64,000 nucleotides of DNA from Agromyces sp. SYSU T00194 (GCF_040496035.1 NZ_JBEPJZ010000001.1:2640678-2704677), one strand, 5' to 3'; positions 18,041 to 28,684 are shown, numbered from the stretch's first letter. The notes: a model not told the origin generated them from the sequence alone. Numbers and translations: made by a program.

Positions 18041-19594
18041 ATGAGCAGCATCACCGAGACGCCGACGGTCATCGAGGGGTCGAGTGCCGCGGTCGACGGC
18101 GCCGGCCGCGCGCGCACGTACGAGGTGCGCACCTTCGGCTGCCAGATGAACGTGCACGACTCCGAGCGACTGAGCGGCTCGCTCGAGGCGGCCGGGTACG
18201 TCCCCGCCGCGGGCGCCGAGCCCGACGTGGTCGTGATCAACACCTGCGCCGTGCGCGAGAACGCCGACAACAAGCTCTACGGCAACCTCGGCCACCTCGC
18301 GGGCGTCAAGCGCCGCCACGAGGGCATGCAGATCGCCGTCGGCGGCTGCCTCGCCCAGAAGGACACGAGCACCATCCTCGAGAAGGCGCCGTGGGTCGAC
18401 GTCGTCTTCGGCACGCACAACATGGGAGCGCTGCCGCGGCTGCTCGAGCGCGCCCGCCACAACGACGAGGCCCAGCTCGAGATCCTCGACGCGCTCGAGA
18501 CCTTCCCGTCGACGCTCCCGACCAAGCGCGATTCCAGCTACAGCGGCTGGGTCTCCATCTCGGTCGGCTGCAACAACACCTGCACGTTCTGCATCGTGCC
18601 GTCGCTGCGCGGCAAGGAGAAGGACCGCCGGCCCGGCGACATCCTCGCCGAGGTGCAGGCGCTCGTCGACGACGGCGCGATCGAGGTCACGCTGCTCGGC
18701 CAGAACGTGAACTCCTACGGCGTCGAGTTCGGCGACCGCCAGGCGTTCGGCAAGCTGCTGCGCGCTGCCGGGCGCATCGACGGCCTCGAGCGCATCCGGT
18801 TCACCAGTCCCCACCCGGCCGCGTTCACCGACGACGTCATCGACGCCATGGCCGAGACGCCCACCGTCATGCCCCAGCTGCACATGCCGCTGCAGTCGGG
18901 CTCCGACCGCATCCTGAAGGCCATGCGCCGCTCCTACCGCAGCGAGCGCTTCCTCGGCATCCTCGAGCGGGTGCGCGAGCGCATCCCGCACGCGGCGATC
19001 AGCACCGACATCATCGTCGGCTTCCCGGGCGAGACCGAGGAGGACTTCCAGGAGACGCTGCGCGTGGTCGAGGCCGCACGGTTCGCCTCGGCCTTCACGT
19101 TCCAGTACTCGATCCGGCCGGGCACGCCCGCCGCGACCATGGACGACCAGGTGCCGAAGGAGGTCGTGCAGGAGCGCTACGATCGTCTGATCGCGCTGCA
19201 GGAGCGCATCAGCCTGGAGGAGAACCGGGCCGTCGTCGGCCGCGAGGTCCACCTGCTCGTCGCCACCGGCGAGGGCAAGAAGGACGCCGAGACCCACCGC
19301 ATGTCGGGTCGTGCGGAGGACAGCCGGCTCGTGCACTTCGAGGTGCCCGCAGGCTCGGACGTGCCGCGGCCCGGCGACGTCGTCACGGTCACGGTCACGC
19401 AAGCCGCGCCGTTCCATCTCCTCGCCGACTCGCCCGACGGCGCGCCGCTGCGCATCCGCCGCACCCGCGCCGGCGACGCCTGGGACCGCGCGCAGGCCGA
19501 CAGCTGCGGCGTGCCCGCACCGGCCGGCGGCTCGGGCGCCGGGGCGGTCTCCCTCGGCCTGCCGACCGTGCGCGTGGTGGACGAGACCCGCTGA
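18041..19594 (+). CDS. miaB: tRNA-2-methylthio-N6-dimethylallyladenosine synthase
   Basis: 517-residue radical-SAM methylthiotransferase that adds a methylthio group to i6A37 in tRNA. The N-terminal MTTase domain has [14 protein letters not shown] and NTCAVRENA, each with a cluster cysteine. The radical-SAM motif is Cys177-x3-Cys181-x2-Cys184 (CNNTCTFC). A TRAM domain ([12 protein letters not shown]...) ends the protein. It acts on the product of MiaA, encoded directly downstream (1 nt apart). I prefer ATG 18041 over GTG 18032 because of the TAGACT box at 18025-18030. Confidence 0.96.
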   Translation: MSSITETPTVIEGSSAAVDGAGRARTYEVRTFGCQMNVHDSERLSGSLEAAGYVPAAGAEPDVVVINTCAVRENADNKLYGNLGHLAGVKRRHEGMQIAVGGCLAQKDTSTILEKAPWVDVVFGTHNMGALPRLLERARHNDEAQLEILDALETFPSTLPTKRDSSYSGWVSISVGCNNTCTFCIVPSLRGKEKDRRPGDILAEVQALVDDGAIEVTLLGQNVNSYGVEFGDRQAFGKLLRAAGRIDGLERIRFTSPHPAAFTDDVIDAMAETPTVMPQLHMPLQSGSDRILKAMRRSYRSERFLGILERVRERIPHAAISTDIIVGFPGETEEDFQETLRVVEAARFASAFTFQYSIRPGTPAATMDDQVPKEVVQERYDRLIALQERISLEENRAVVGREVHLLVATGEGKKDAETHRMSGRAEDSRLVHFEVPAGSDVPRPGDVVTVTVTQAAPFHLLADSPDGAPLRIRRTRAGDAWDRAQADSCGVPAPAGGSGAGAVSLGLPTVRVVDETR

Positions 19595-19595
19595 C

Positions 19596-20516
19596 GTGAC
19601 CCTGATCGCGGTCGTCGGCGCGACCGGTACCGGCAAGTCGGAGTTCGCGCTCGACCTGGCCGAGGCGATCGCCGCGCGCGGCGGCGCGGCCGAGGTCGTG
19701 AACGCCGACGCGATGCAGCTGTACCGCGGCATGGACATCGGCACCGCGAAGCTCGCCGCCGACGAGCGCCGCGGCGTGCCGCACCACCTGCTCGACGTGC
19801 TCGACGTCACCGACGAGGCATCCGTCGCCGCCTACCAGCACGACGCGCGCGCGGCGATCACCGCCGTCCGTGCGCGCGGCGCGGTGCCGCTGCTCGTCGG
19901 CGGATCCGGCCTCTACGTCTCGTCGGTGCTGTACGGGTTCGAGTTCCCCGGCACCGATGCCGAGGTGCGCGCCCGACTCGAGGCCGAGCTCGAGCGCGAC
20001 GGGCGTGCCGCGCTGCACCGTCGCCTGGTCGAGCTCGACGCGCCCACGGCGGAGGCCGTCGGACCGCACAACGCGCGCCGCATCGTCCGCGCGCTCGAGG
20101 TGATCGAGGTGACCGGGGAGCCGGCCGCCGCCCGGCTGCCCGACGAACCGGTGCCCTGGACCGCGCACGAGGTGCTGCGCCTGCACGTCGACCGCGAGGT
20201 GCTGGTGCCCCGGCTCGACGCCAGGGTCGAGGGCATGTGGCGCGACGGACTCGTCGACGAGGTGCGCGGGCTGATGCCGCTCGGCATCGAGCGCGGGGTC
20301 ACCGCGAGCCGGGCCATCGGGTACGCCCAGGCGATCGCCGAGGTGCACGGGCGGATGCCCCGGGCCGACGCGATCGCCGAGACCCAGGCGCTCACGCGCC
20401 GCTACGCCCGCCGGCAGGTCGGCTGGTTCAAGCGCTCCCGCGACGAGGTCGTGGTGGATGCCACCGATGCCGGGGCGCGCGACGCGCACCTGCGTCGCCT
20501 GGCGACCCTAGACTGA
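19596..20516 (+). CDS. miaA: tRNA dimethylallyltransferase
   Basis: 306-residue MiaA that transfers dimethylallyl from DMAPP to A37 of tRNAs reading U-initial codons. The P-loop [12 protein letters not shown] begins at residue 8; [17 protein letters not shown] (about 32-48) and [15 protein letters not shown] (about 98-112) are family hallmarks; [12 protein letters not shown] sits near the C terminus. The GTG start comes 1 nt after the miaB stop. The miaB-miaA-dapF order is conserved in actinobacteria. Confidence 0.96.
   Translation: MTLIAVVGATGTGKSEFALDLAEAIAARGGAAEVVNADAMQLYRGMDIGTAKLAADERRGVPHHLLDVLDVTDEASVAAYQHDARAAITAVRARGAVPLLVGGSGLYVSSVLYGFEFPGTDAEVRARLEAELERDGRAALHRRLVELDAPTAEAVGPHNARRIVRALEVIEVTGEPAAARLPDEPVPWTAHEVLRLHVDREVLVPRLDARVEGMWRDGLVDEVRGLMPLGIERGVTASRAIGYAQAIAEVHGRMPRADAIAETQALTRRYARRQVGWFKRSRDEVVVDATDAGARDAHLRRLATLD
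20509..20514 (+). promoter_or_regulatory. -10 box of dapF within the miaA end
   Basis: TAGACT inside the last miaA codons, 7 nt before the dapF ATG at 20522; gives dapF its own leaderless start in addition to read-through. Confidence 0.6.
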
Positions 20517-20521
20517 TCGGC

Positions 20522-21403
20522 ATGCCGTTCGATCTGCCGTTCACCAAGGGCCAGGGCACGGGCAACGACTTCGTCCTCGTCTCCGACCCCGACGGGGAGC
20601 TCGACCTCACGCCCGAGCGCGTGGCCGCCATCTGCGACCGCCGGTTCGGCGTGGGCGCCGACGGCGTGATCCGCGCCGTGCGCTCGCGCGCGCTCGACGA
20701 CGGCGCCGCGGCGCTCGCGGAGGACCCCGCCGCGGAGTGGTTCATGGACTACCGCAACGCCGACGGGTCGATCGCCGAGATGTGCGGCAACGGCATCCGC
20801 GTCTTCGCGCGGTACCTGCTGCAGCAGGGGCTCGTCGAGCTCGAGCCCGGGGCGACGCTGCCGATCGGCACGCGCACCGGCGTCCACGCGGTGCTCGCGA
20901 ACGCGACCGGCTTCCAGGCCGACCTCGGCCGGTGGCGGCTCGAGGGCGGCGAGCCGCTCGTGCGGGCCAAGGAGCTGCCGGTCGCCCGTCCCGGCCTCGG
21001 CGTCGACGTGGGCAACCCGCACGTGGTCGTCGCGGTCGCCGACGACGACGAGCTCGAGTCGATCGACCTGTCGTTCGTGCCGGTGCTGGAGCCCGCCCCG
21101 AAGCACGGCGCCAACGTCGAGTTCGTCGTGCCCGGCGAGCCGCTCGTGGTCGACGGCGTGGGCCGCATCCGCATGCGCGTGCACGAGCGCGGCTCGGGCG
21201 AGACGCTCTCATGCGGCACCGGCGCGGTCGCCGCCGCGCTCGCGGTGCGGCACTGGGCCGGCGCGGGCGCGCCGGACGAGTGGCGCGTGCAGGTGCCGGG
21301 CGGCATCCTGGGCGTCCGCATGGTCGCGGCCGACGACGGCGAGCACGTGGCGCTCGCGGGCCCGGCAGAGCTCGTCTTCGACGGGGTGCTGACGCTCGAC
21401 TGA
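20522..21403 (+). CDS. dapF: Diaminopimelate epimerase
   Basis: 293-residue cofactor-independent racemase converting LL- to meso-diaminopimelate. The two catalytic cysteines are Cys88 in [11 protein letters not shown] and Cys231 in [11 protein letters not shown]-terminal [13 protein letters not shown] and DVGNPHVVV are further signatures. The start is set by the internal TAGACT box. It converges with a methyltransferase gene, leaving only 9 bp between the stops. Confidence 0.97.
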   Translation: MPFDLPFTKGQGTGNDFVLVSDPDGELDLTPERVAAICDRRFGVGADGVIRAVRSRALDDGAAALAEDPAAEWFMDYRNADGSIAEMCGNGIRVFARYLLQQGLVELEPGATLPIGTRTGVHAVLANATGFQADLGRWRLEGGEPLVRAKELPVARPGLGVDVGNPHVVVAVADDDELESIDLSFVPVLEPAPKHGANVEFVVPGEPLVVDGVGRIRMRVHERGSGETLSCGTGAVAAALAVRHWAGAGAPDEWRVQVPGGILGVRMVAADDGEHVALAGPAELVFDGVLTLD

Positions 21404-21412
21404 GGCGCGCCG

Positions 21413-22024
21413 CTAGGCGGCGTGCCGGTGCACGTGCAGCACCCGGTAGCCCTTCCCGGTCGCGGCGCGATCGACCGCGAACTCGGGCAGCGTCTCCTGC
21501 AGCCAGCGCTGGAGCGAGTCCGAGCCGAGGTTGCGCTGCACCACGAGCCAGGCGTCGCCGTCGTCGGCGAGGCGGGGCAGCCAGTGCAGCAGCATCTCGT
21601 GCAGCTCCTGCTTGCCGATGCGGATGGGCGGGTTCGACCAGATGGTGCGGAACCGCAGGTCATCGGGAACATCGTCGGGCAGTGCGGCGTTGACACGGGG
21701 GAGCCCGAGGTCGGCGGCGTTCCGGCGCACGAGGTCGAGGGCGCGTTCGTTCACGTCGACCGCCCAGACGTCCGCGTCGGGCGACTCGATGCCCAGCGTC
21801 AGCGCGATCGGCCCCCAGCCGGAGCCGAGGTCGAGCAGGGCGCCGTCGCCCGGTGGTGCGGGGGTGTTGGCCAGCAGCACCTGGGTGCCGTGGTCGATGC
21901 GGTCGGGGCTGAAGACGCCGGATGCGGTCGTGAGCCGCACCTCGCGGCCGGACAGCCGCACGGTGAGCGGGCGACGGGCGGCGGCGCTGGCGGGCTGCGA
22001 CGAGAAGTAGTGGTCCGACGCCAT
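21413..22024 (-). CDS. RsmC-like class I methyltransferase
   Basis: 203-residue SAM-dependent methyltransferase. Motif I is LLDLGSGWG at 63-71; the catalytic NPP motif typical of N-methylation of guanine or adenine in RNA is SNPPIRIGK at 130-138. The N-terminal YFSSQPAS...GVFSPDRIDHGT strongly resembles the C-terminal catalytic domain of RsmC (16S rRNA m2G1207) without its N-terminal half. The target is therefore probably rRNA, by inference. A TAGGTT box lies 6 nt before the ATG, back to back with the hflX promoter. Confidence 0.9.
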   Translation of the reverse strand: MASDHYFSSQPASAAARRPLTVRLSGREVRLTTASGVFSPDRIDHGTQVLLANTPAPPGDGALLDLGSGWGPIALTLGIESPDADVWAVDVNERALDLVRRNAADLGLPRVNAALPDDVPDDLRFRTIWSNPPIRIGKQELHEMLLHWLPRLADDGDAWLVVQRNLGSDSLQRWLQETLPEFAVDRAATGKGYRVLHVHRHAA

Positions 22025-22030
22025 AGAGGG

Positions 22031-22036
22031 AACCTA
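22031..22036 (-). promoter_or_regulatory. -10 box of the RsmC-like gene
   Basis: TAGGTT on the minus strand, 6 nt before the ATG at 22024; divergent from the hflX box 16 bp away. Confidence 0.6.
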
Positions 22037-22052
22037 ACGCAGAGATGGGAAC

Positions 22053-22058
22053 TAGGGT
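22053..22058 (+). promoter_or_regulatory. -10 box of hflX
   Basis: TAGGGT, 7 nt before the ATG at 22066. It excludes the in-frame ATG at 22045, which lies upstream of the box. Confidence 0.6.
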
Positions 22059-22065
22059 TAACGCG

Positions 22066-23613
22066 ATGGATCGTACCGACGAACGGCTGGACGCCGACGA
22101 CGCCGTGGAGCGCGTGCTCGCCCACGGCGATGCGCACGCGCGCGGCTTCAGCCTGTTCGACGGCCGGGCCGGCGCGCTGCAGGTGCACGGCACGCTGTCG
22201 GGCGCGACCGGCGACGAGGGCTTCGACGGCGACCAGTTCGACCGCGAGGACCGCGCGGCGCTGCGTCGCGTCTCGGGCCTGTCGACCGAGCTCGAGGACG
22301 TCACCGAGGTCGAGTACCGGCAGCTGCGGCTCGAGAACGTCGTGCTCATCGGCGTGCACCCGCAGGGCGGGCAGCGCGACGCCGAGAACTCGCTGCGCGA
22401 GCTCTCGGCGCTGGCCGAGACCGCGGGCGCCCGCGTGCTCGACGGGCTGCTGCAACGTCGGCCGCACCCCGATCCGAGCACGTACCTCGGCCGCGGCAAG
22501 GCCGAGGAGCTGCGCATGATCGTGGCCTCCCTCGAGGCCGACACCGTGATCGCCGACACCGAGCTCGCGCCCAGCCAGCGGCGCGCGCTGGAGGACGTGG
22601 TGAAGGTGAAGGTGATCGACCGCACGGCCGTGATCCTCGACATCTTCAGCCAGCACGCCAAGAGCCGCGAGGGCAAGGCGCAGGTCGAGCTCGCCCAGCT
22701 CGAGTACCTCCTGCCGCGCCTGCGCGGCTGGGGCGAGTCGATGTCCCGCCAGGCCGGTGGCCAGGTGGGCGGCGCGGGCGCCGGCATGGGCTCGCGCGGA
22801 CCGGGTGAGACGAAGATCGAGCTCGACCGCCGCCGCATCCACACCCGCATGTCGCGCCTGCGCAAGCAGATCGCGGCCATGAAGCCGGCCCGCGAGGCCA
22901 AGCGCGCGAACCGCCGCCGCAACGCGGTGCCGTCGGTCGCGATCGCCGGGTACACCAACGCCGGCAAGTCGAGCCTCGTCAACCGCATCACCGGTGCCGG
23001 CGTGCTCGTCGAGAACGCGCTGTTCGCGACGCTCGACGCGACCGTGCGCCGCAACCAGACGCCCGACGGCCGCCTGTACACGATCGCCGACACCGTCGGG
23101 TTCGTGCGGAACCTCCCGCACCAGCTCGTCGAGGCGTTCCGCTCGACGCTCGAGGAGGTCGGCGACTCCGACCTGATCGTGCACGTGGTCGACGCGTCGC
23201 ACCCCGACCCGGCGAGCCAGCTCGCGACGGTGCGCGACGTCATCGGCGAGCTCGGCGCCCGCGACATCCCCGAGCTCGTGGTCTTCAACAAGTCCGACCT
23301 CATCGACGACGAGGAGCGGCTCGTGCTGCGCGGCCTCGAGCCCGAGGCGGTCTTCGCCTCGGCCCGCACCGGCGCCGGCATCCCCGAGCTGCTGCAGGCC
23401 ATCGCCGACCGCATCCCCGACCCGTCGGTCGAGGTCGACCTGCTCGTGCCGTACGACCGCGGCGACATCGTCTCGACGCTGCACGAGGCCGGGCGCGTGC
23501 TCGAGGTCGACTACCGCGACGACGGCACGCACGTGCGCGCCCTCGCCAATCCGGAGCTCGCCGCGCAGCTCGCGGGGTACTCGGTGCGCCCCGCCGCATC
23601 CGTCACCGACTAG
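22066..23613 (+). CDS. hflX: GTPase HflX
   Basis: 515-residue ribosome-associated GTPase that splits stalled 70S ribosomes. The HflX N-terminal domain contains GRGKAEEL and the linker signature GPGETKIELDRRRI; the G1 loop GYTNAGKSS is at 295-303, G3 is DTVGF, G4 is NKSD. The N terminus is longer than in E. coli, as is usual in actinobacteria. Start chosen from the TAGGGT box. A GC-rich palindrome lies downstream. Confidence 0.95.
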   Translation: MDRTDERLDADDAVERVLAHGDAHARGFSLFDGRAGALQVHGTLSGATGDEGFDGDQFDREDRAALRRVSGLSTELEDVTEVEYRQLRLENVVLIGVHPQGGQRDAENSLRELSALAETAGARVLDGLLQRRPHPDPSTYLGRGKAEELRMIVASLEADTVIADTELAPSQRRALEDVVKVKVIDRTAVILDIFSQHAKSREGKAQVELAQLEYLLPRLRGWGESMSRQAGGQVGGAGAGMGSRGPGETKIELDRRRIHTRMSRLRKQIAAMKPAREAKRANRRRNAVPSVAIAGYTNAGKSSLVNRITGAGVLVENALFATLDATVRRNQTPDGRLYTIADTVGFVRNLPHQLVEAFRSTLEEVGDSDLIVHVVDASHPDPASQLATVRDVIGELGARDIPELVVFNKSDLIDDEERLVLRGLEPEAVFASARTGAGIPELLQAIADRIPDPSVEVDLLVPYDRGDIVSTLHEAGRVLEVDYRDDGTHVRALANPELAAQLAGYSVRPAASVTD

Positions 23614-23620
23614 GCCGTGC

Positions 23621-23634
23621 GCGCCGGCCGGCGC
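23621..23634 (+). terminator. 14-bp GC palindrome after hflX
   Basis: GCGCCGGCCGGCGC, 8 nt after the stop; possible terminator hairpin or simply GC-rich sequence. Confidence 0.35.
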
Positions 23635-23707
23635 TCCGCCCGATGATCCGCGCGAGCGATGTGGATCGATCTGCTTCGACGCGGACGCCGTCTGGCATCA
23701 TTCGGCC

Positions 23708-24115
23708 ATGGCGTCCAGGCGATCGTGGTCCGTGCTCGCCGTCGGGGCCGCCGTGCTCGCGTTGAGCGCGTGCGGCGCGGAGGCGCACCCCTACTCGGAC
23801 CTCGGCGGGGAGGCGACCCGCCAGGACGCGTTGCCCGCCTCGCTGCCCGAGTACGCCTCCCGCGACCTCGACATCGAGTCGAGCCGGTACGTCGGCGACG
23901 ACGACGGCACGCGGCTCTGGCTGGCACGCGGCGCCGAGGAGGGCACCGTGTGCCTGGTCATCGTCTCGGCCGCGGAGGAGTGGTTCGTCGCTTGCGGCGG
24001 CGAGGCCGGTCCGATGACCACGGGAGGCGTCGTCGGGTCGTACACCGTGCACGCCGACCACCATCCGATCCCCGACGACGCGGTGGAGATCTCCGCGAAC
24101 GTGTACCGACGCTGA
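23708..24115 (+). CDS. Small lipoprotein of unknown function
   Basis: 135 residues beginning with a lipoprotein signal peptide: basic MASRRSW, a hydrophobic core, and lipobox LSAC with Cys22 as the lipidated residue. The mature part is acidic and contains two further cysteines, in TVCLVI and WFVACGG, which could form a disulfide. No known domain is recognised. It is expected on the outer face of the membrane. The start is supported by a weak CATCAT box 6 nt upstream; the gene is monocistronic, with a small CCCGCG/CGCGGG hairpin just behind the stop. Confidence 0.78.
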   Translation: MASRRSWSVLAVGAAVLALSACGAEAHPYSDLGGEATRQDALPASLPEYASRDLDIESSRYVGDDDGTRLWLARGAEEGTVCLVIVSAAEEWFVACGGEAGPMTTGGVVGSYTVHADHHPIPDDAVEISANVYRR

Positions 24116-24164
24116 TTTCCCGCGGAGCGTCCCGGAACGCGGGCCGGTGCGTGCGCACCCGCTT

Positions 24165-24198
24165 CGCCGCCTCCTGAACGACCGCCGCCTCCTGAACG
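24165..24198 (+). repeat. Short tandem repeat upstream of metF
   Basis: The 16-mer CGCCGCCTCCTGAACG occurs at 24165-24180 and 24183-24198, period 18 bp, in non-coding DNA. Confidence 0.7.
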
Positions 24199-24246
24199 CC
24201 CGCCGTCACATTCGGTCACGGGGGAGACGCCGCGCGCCCGCAGGCG

Positions 24247-24286
24247 TATCGTCGAGAACGATCGTTGCGACGGGCCCGGCCCGTCG
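24247..24286 (+). promoter_or_regulatory. metF-metE promoter, palindrome and leader hairpin
   Basis: TATCGT (24247-24252) is a plausible -10 box. Just behind it is the perfect palindrome AACGATCGTT (24257-24266), well placed for an operator at the transcription start, then an 8-bp hairpin (CGACGGGC, loop CCG, 24268-24286). A leader of about 130 nt would precede metF. I see no SAM, SAH or cobalamin riboswitch signature in the 277-bp gap. Confidence 0.4.
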
Positions 24287-24392
24287 CGTGGAGCGACCGC
24301 CGAGCCCGGCACCCGCCCGCGAGCGCCCGACCACTTCGCGTCGGGACCGCGGCCTGCCGTGCGTCCCGTCGCCCCCAGACGATGAGGACCCG

Positions 24393-25388
24393 ATGTCCGA
24401 GACCGGCCGATTCCGACCGCACGACGACGCCGCCGTGCGGCGGGTGCCCGTGTCGTTCGAGCTGTTCCCGCCGCGCTCGGACGCCGCCGCCATCGCCCTC
24501 GGCCGCACCATCGACCGCCTCGCCGAGGCCGACCCGGCGTTCATCTCCGTGACGTTCGGCGCCGGCGGCTCGTCGCGCGAGCGGTCGCTCACGGTGCTGC
24601 GGTACATCCTGGAGCAGACGCAGGTCGAGCCCATGGCGCACCTGACCTGCGTCGGCTCGTCGCACGCGGAGGCCAACCGCCTGGTGCGCGAGTTCCTCGA
24701 CGCGGGCATCACGAGCTTCCTCGCCCTCCGCGGCGACCCGCCGGCCGGCGCGGCCGAGGGCGACGGGCTGGGCGACCTCGGGTCGTCGGCCGAGCTGGTG
24801 CAGCTCATCCACCGGGTGCAGGAGGAGCGGGAGCCGTTCGCGCAGCTCGGCGTGCCGGGTGCGCCGAAGGCGCGGCGCATCGAGGACCGCCCGCGGCCGG
24901 AGCGCGTCGCGGTCGCGACGTTCCCCACGGGGCATCCGCGCTCGGCCAACCGCCGGCAGGACGTCGACGCGCTGCTCGCGAAGGAGGTCGCGGGCGCGAA
25001 CCTCGCGATCACGCAGCTGTTCTGGCACGCCGACGACTACCTCGGCTTCGTCGAGCTCGCCCGAGCCGGCGGCGTGACCATCCCGATCCTGCCCGGCATC
25101 ATGCCCGTCGTCTCGCCGAAGCGGCTCGCGCGGCTGACCGAGCTCACGGGCGTGCCCGCGCCCGACGACCTCGCGATCGCGCTCGAGATCGAGCCCGACG
25201 AGGCCGCCCAGCGCGAGATCGGCATGCGCTTCGCCGCCGACCTCGCGCGCGGCGTCGTCGACGGCGGCGCCCCCGGACTCCACCTGTACACCTTCAACCA
25301 CCACGAGGCGGTGCTCGGCGTGCTGGCCGAGCTCGACCTCTTCCCGCCCCGGGCCGCCCGGCCCACGTCCCTCACGGAGCACGCATGA
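24393..25388 (+). CDS. metF: Methylenetetrahydrofolate reductase
   Basis: 331-residue flavoprotein of the MetF family that makes 5-methyltetrahydrofolate, the methyl donor for MetE encoded next. Visible motifs are [10 protein letters not shown] near the N terminus, [16 protein letters not shown] (50-65), [35 protein letters not shown] and PGIMPV. A GATGAGGA stretch ahead of the ATG could pair with 16S rRNA. The stop overlaps metE as ATGA, coupling supply and use of the methyl group. Confidence 0.95.
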   Translation: MSETGRFRPHDDAAVRRVPVSFELFPPRSDAAAIALGRTIDRLAEADPAFISVTFGAGGSSRERSLTVLRYILEQTQVEPMAHLTCVGSSHAEANRLVREFLDAGITSFLALRGDPPAGAAEGDGLGDLGSSAELVQLIHRVQEEREPFAQLGVPGAPKARRIEDRPRPERVAVATFPTGHPRSANRRQDVDALLAKEVAGANLAITQLFWHADDYLGFVELARAGGVTIPILPGIMPVVSPKRLARLTELTGVPAPDDLAIALEIEPDEAAQREIGMRFAADLARGVVDGGAPGLHLYTFNHHEAVLGVLAELDLFPPRAARPTSLTEHA

Positions 25389-27721
25389 CCCGCACGACCT
25401 TCCCGACCGGCACGATCCTCGGCTACCCCCGCATCGGGCGCCGACGCGAACTCAAGCGCGCCGTCGAGTCCTTCTGGAGCGGCCGCATCGACGAGGCGGA
25501 GCTCGAGCGCACCGCCGCCGAGCTGCGCGCCGCGACCCGCGAGCGGCTGCAGGCGCTCGGCCTCGGCGCCGACGACTCGTCGATCCCCGAGTCGTTCTCG
25601 TACTACGACCAGGTGCTCGACGCCGCCGTCGCGGTGGGCGCGATCCCCGAGCGCTTCGCCGACCTGGTCGACGACTCCGGCCGCGTCGGCCTCGACGCCT
25701 ACTTCACCATCGCGCGCGGCGAGGGCGAGAAGGCCCCCCTCGAGATGACGAAGTGGTTCGACTCGAACTACCACTACCTGGTGCCCGAGATCGCGGCCGA
25801 CACCGCGTTCCGCCTCGCCGACGACCGCATCGTGCGCGAGGTCGCCGAGGCGCGCGGGGCGGGCCTCGTGACCCGGCCCGTCGTGGTCGGTCCGGTGACC
25901 CTCCTGCTGCTGAGCAAGGCCGCCGAGGGCTCGGATGCCTCCTTCCGGCCGCTCGACCGCCTGGACGACCTGCTGCCGGTGTACGTCGAGCTCCTCTCGC
26001 GGCTCGCCGACGCGGGCGCCGAGTGGGTGCAGCTCGACGAACCGGCGCTGGTGTCGGAGAGCATCGACGTCGACCCGGCCGACGCGCGTGCGGCCCTCGC
26101 CCGCGCGTACGAGGTGCTCGGCGGGGCATCCGCCCGCCCCTCGATCCTCGTCGCCGCGCCCTACGGCGCGCTCGACGCGGCGCTGCCCGTGCTCGCCGCG
26201 AGCCCGGTCGAGGCGATCGGACTCGACCTCGTGCGCGGCAGCGCGCCGGTCGGCCTCGATGACGTCACCCGCGCCGGCCTCGCGACCAAGGCGATCGTCG
26301 CGGGCGTCGTCGACGGCCACAACGTCTGGCGCGGCGACCTCGCCGCCGCCCTGACCGCGGCCGAGTCGGTGCGCGACCTCGGCGCCGCGCTCGCGGTGTC
26401 GACCTCGACGTCGCTGCTGCACGTGCCGCACGACGTCGACGACGAGACCGCGCTCGACGCGCGGCTGCGTTCCTGGCTCGCCTTCGCCGACCAGAAGGTC
26501 GCGCAGGTCGCCGTGCTCGCCCGCGGCCTCGCCGGGGGAGCGGACGCGATCGCCGACGAGCTCGCCGCCGCCACCGCCGCCCTCGCCGACCGCAGCGGCG
26601 CCGCGGGCGTGCGCGACGGCGCGGTGCGCGACCGCCTCGCCGCACTCGACGCCGACGCGGGCACCCGGGCCGACTACGAGGCGCGCGTCGCGGCGCAGGC
26701 CGAGCTCGACCTGCCGGTGCTGCCCACGACCACGATCGGGTCGTTCCCGCAGACCGGCGACATCCGTCGTGCCCGTGCCCGCCACGCGCGCGGCGAGCTC
26801 GACGACGCCGGCTACGAGGCCCTGATGCGCGCGGAGATCGAGCGCGTCATCCGCCTCCAGGAGGAGATCGGACTCGACGTGCTGGTGCACGGCGAACCGG
26901 AGCGCAACGACATGGTGCAGTACTTCGCCGAGCTGCTCGACGGCTTCGCCGTGACCGAGCACGGCTGGGTGCAGTCGTACGGCAGCCGCTGCACGCGCCC
27001 CTCGATCCTCTGGGGCGACGTGTCCCGCCCCGAGCCGATGACGGTCGAGTGGTCGCGGTACGCGCAGTCGCTCTCCGACAAGCCCGTCAAGGGCATGCTC
27101 ACCGGGCCCGTGACGATCCTCGCATGGTCGTTCGTGCGCGACGACCAGCCGCTGGGCGACACGGCGAACCAGGTGGCGCTGGCGCTGCGCGACGAGATCG
27201 CCGACCTCGAGACCGCCGGCATCCGCATCATCCAGGTCGACGAGCCGGCGCTGCGCGAGCTGCTGCCGCTGAAGCGCGCCGACCAGCCGGCGTACCTCGA
27301 CTGGTCGGTCGGCGCGTTCCGCCTCGCGACCGGCGGCGCGGCGACGGCCACGCAGGTGCACACCCACCTCTGCTACTCGGAGTTCGGCGTGGTGATCGAC
27401 GCGATCCGCGCGCTCGACGCCGACGTGACGAGCATCGAGGCGGCGCGCAGCCGCATGGAGGTCGTCGACGACCTGCGCACGAGCGGCTTCGACCACGGCG
27501 TCGGCCCGGGCGTCTACGACATCCACTCGCCGCGCGTGCCGAGCGTCGCAGAGGTCACCGAGCTGCTCGAGCGCGCGGCGGACTCGCTGCCGCTCCGCCA
27601 GGTCTGGGTGAACCCCGACTGCGGCCTGAAGACGCGCGGCTACGACGAGACGGTCGCCTCGCTGCGCAACATCATCGACGCCACCCGCGAGGTGCGCGCC
27701 CGCGCGGCGGTCGGGGCCTGA
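25385..27721 (+). CDS. metE: Cobalamin-independent methionine synthase
   Basis: 778-residue MetE, which transfers the methyl group of 5-methyltetrahydropteroyl-glutamate to homocysteine. It shows the two-barrel layout: the N-terminal half starts [20 protein letters not shown], the C-terminal half has [10 protein letters not shown] (about 452-461). The zinc ligands are His661 and Cys663 in HTHLC and Cys746 in [10 protein letters not shown]. Length is typical. Translation is coupled to metF. A strong terminator separates it from convergent lexA. Confidence 0.97.
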   Translation: MTRTTFPTGTILGYPRIGRRRELKRAVESFWSGRIDEAELERTAAELRAATRERLQALGLGADDSSIPESFSYYDQVLDAAVAVGAIPERFADLVDDSGRVGLDAYFTIARGEGEKAPLEMTKWFDSNYHYLVPEIAADTAFRLADDRIVREVAEARGAGLVTRPVVVGPVTLLLLSKAAEGSDASFRPLDRLDDLLPVYVELLSRLADAGAEWVQLDEPALVSESIDVDPADARAALARAYEVLGGASARPSILVAAPYGALDAALPVLAASPVEAIGLDLVRGSAPVGLDDVTRAGLATKAIVAGVVDGHNVWRGDLAAALTAAESVRDLGAALAVSTSTSLLHVPHDVDDETALDARLRSWLAFADQKVAQVAVLARGLAGGADAIADELAAATAALADRSGAAGVRDGAVRDRLAALDADAGTRADYEARVAAQAELDLPVLPTTTIGSFPQTGDIRRARARHARGELDDAGYEALMRAEIERVIRLQEEIGLDVLVHGEPERNDMVQYFAELLDGFAVTEHGWVQSYGSRCTRPSILWGDVSRPEPMTVEWSRYAQSLSDKPVKGMLTGPVTILAWSFVRDDQPLGDTANQVALALRDEIADLETAGIRIIQVDEPALRELLPLKRADQPAYLDWSVGAFRLATGGAATATQVHTHLCYSEFGVVIDAIRALDADVTSIEAARSRMEVVDDLRTSGFDHGVGPGVYDIHSPRVPSVAEVTELLERAADSLPLRQVWVNPDCGLKTRGYDETVASLRNIIDATREVRARAAVGA

Positions 27722-27722
27722 G

Positions 27723-27759
27723 CGGATGCCCCGGGGCGCGCGCCGCCCCGGGGCATCCG
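27723..27759 (+). terminator. Bidirectional terminator between metE and lexA
   Basis: Perfect 16-bp inverted repeat, CGGATGCCCCGGGGCG with a 5-nt loop, between convergent genes. The arms contain GGATGCC/GGCATCC. Confidence 0.88.
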
Positions 27760-27772
27760 TCGTCGTGCGGCG

Positions 27773-28477
27773 CTAGACGGTGCGGAGCACGGCGACGACC
27801 TTGCCCAGGATCTCGGCGTAGTCGCCGAGGATGGGCTCGAACGCGCTGTTGCGCGGCAGCAGCCAGGTGTGGCCGTCGCGCTGCCGGAAGACCTTGACGG
27901 TCGCCTCGCCGTCGAGCATCGCGGCGACGATCTCGCCGTTCTCGGCGGTCTGCTGCTGCCGCACGACGACCCAGTCGCCGTCGCAGATCGCCGCGTCGAC
28001 CATCGAGTCGCCGACGACCTTGAGGATGAACAGCTCGCCCTTGCCGACGAGTTGGCGGGGGAGCGGGAACACCTCCTCGATCTGCTGGTCGGCGGTGATC
28101 GGCACGCCCGCGGCGATGCGGCCCACCAGCGGCACCATCGCGGCGTCGCCCACGGGGGCGGGGGAGCCGGATGCCCCTGACGCGCCGGTCTCGTCGGCGG
28201 CCTCCGTCTGCTGCGGCGTCTCGATGAGCACCTCGAGCGCGCGCGGCCGGTTCGGGTCGCGCCGCAGGTAGCCGCTCAGCTCGAGCTGGTTGAGCTGGTG
28301 GGCGACGCTCGAGAGCGACGACAGGCTCACCGCGTCGCCGATCTCGCGCATGCTCGGCGGGTAGCCCCGCGTCGAGACGGAGCGCTGGATCACGTCGAGG
28401 ATCTGCAGCTGCTTGGCGCTGAGGTTCTTGCGCCGCCGGGTCGCCCGACGCTGCTCGAGGTCGTTCTCGGTGTCCAC
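27773..28477 (-). CDS. lexA: SOS repressor LexA
   Basis: 234-residue LexA. The winged helix occupies about 19-80 ([30 protein letters not shown]). Autocleavage occurs at Ala123-Gly124 in RIAAGVPI, with catalytic Ser158 in GDSMVDAA and Lys195 in ATVKVF. The GTG start follows a GGAGGGCGGAG stretch. A LexA box about 110 bp upstream on its own strand implies autorepression; it shares the intergenic region with the divergent LysM gene, which has a second box. Confidence 0.97.
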   Translation of the reverse strand: MDTENDLEQRRATRRRKNLSAKQLQILDVIQRSVSTRGYPPSMREIGDAVSLSSLSSVAHQLNQLELSGYLRRDPNRPRALEVLIETPQQTEAADETGASGASGSPAPVGDAAMVPLVGRIAAGVPITADQQIEEVFPLPRQLVGKGELFILKVVGDSMVDAAICDGDWVVVRQQQTAENGEIVAAMLDGEATVKVFRQRDGHTWLLPRNSAFEPILGDYAEILGKVVAVLRTV

Positions 28478-28588
28478 GTGCTCCGCCCTCCACGGGATCG
28501 GCAGTCCGTGCCGCCGAACCGAATGTCAGTGGTGTCTGATCGACTGTCGCCAGACATTCGAAACTGTATCCCTCGCTACGGGGTCGGG

Positions 28589-28604
28589 CAAACATATGTT
28601 CGAG
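28589..28604 (-). promoter_or_regulatory. LexA (SOS) box of lexA
   Basis: Read on the minus strand: CTCGAACATATGTTTG, with an exact TCGAAC half and a perfect AACATATGTT core. Positioned in the lexA upstream region, so it most likely serves autorepression. Confidence 0.85.
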
Positions 28605-28663
28605 CGTGTCGCGCGGAAATCCGCGGCTCTCCGTTGCGGATGCGGGGTTGAGTGTTCGATCAT

Positions 28664-28679
28664 TCGAAGGTATATTCGG
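28664..28679 (+). promoter_or_regulatory. Second LexA-type box, overlapping the LysM gene promoter
   Basis: TCGAAGGTATATTCGG keeps the TCGAA-N6-TTCG spacing of the LexA box. Its centre contains TATATT (28671-28676), a good -10 box for the plus strand, so repressor and RNA polymerase would compete directly. Confidence 0.6.
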
Positions 28680-28684
28680 AACAC

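Noticed and set aside
24116..24392. SAM or cobalamin riboswitch before metF-metE
   Set aside because: I could not find the conserved core elements or a multi-helix layout of these classes; only a palindrome and a simple hairpin are visible.
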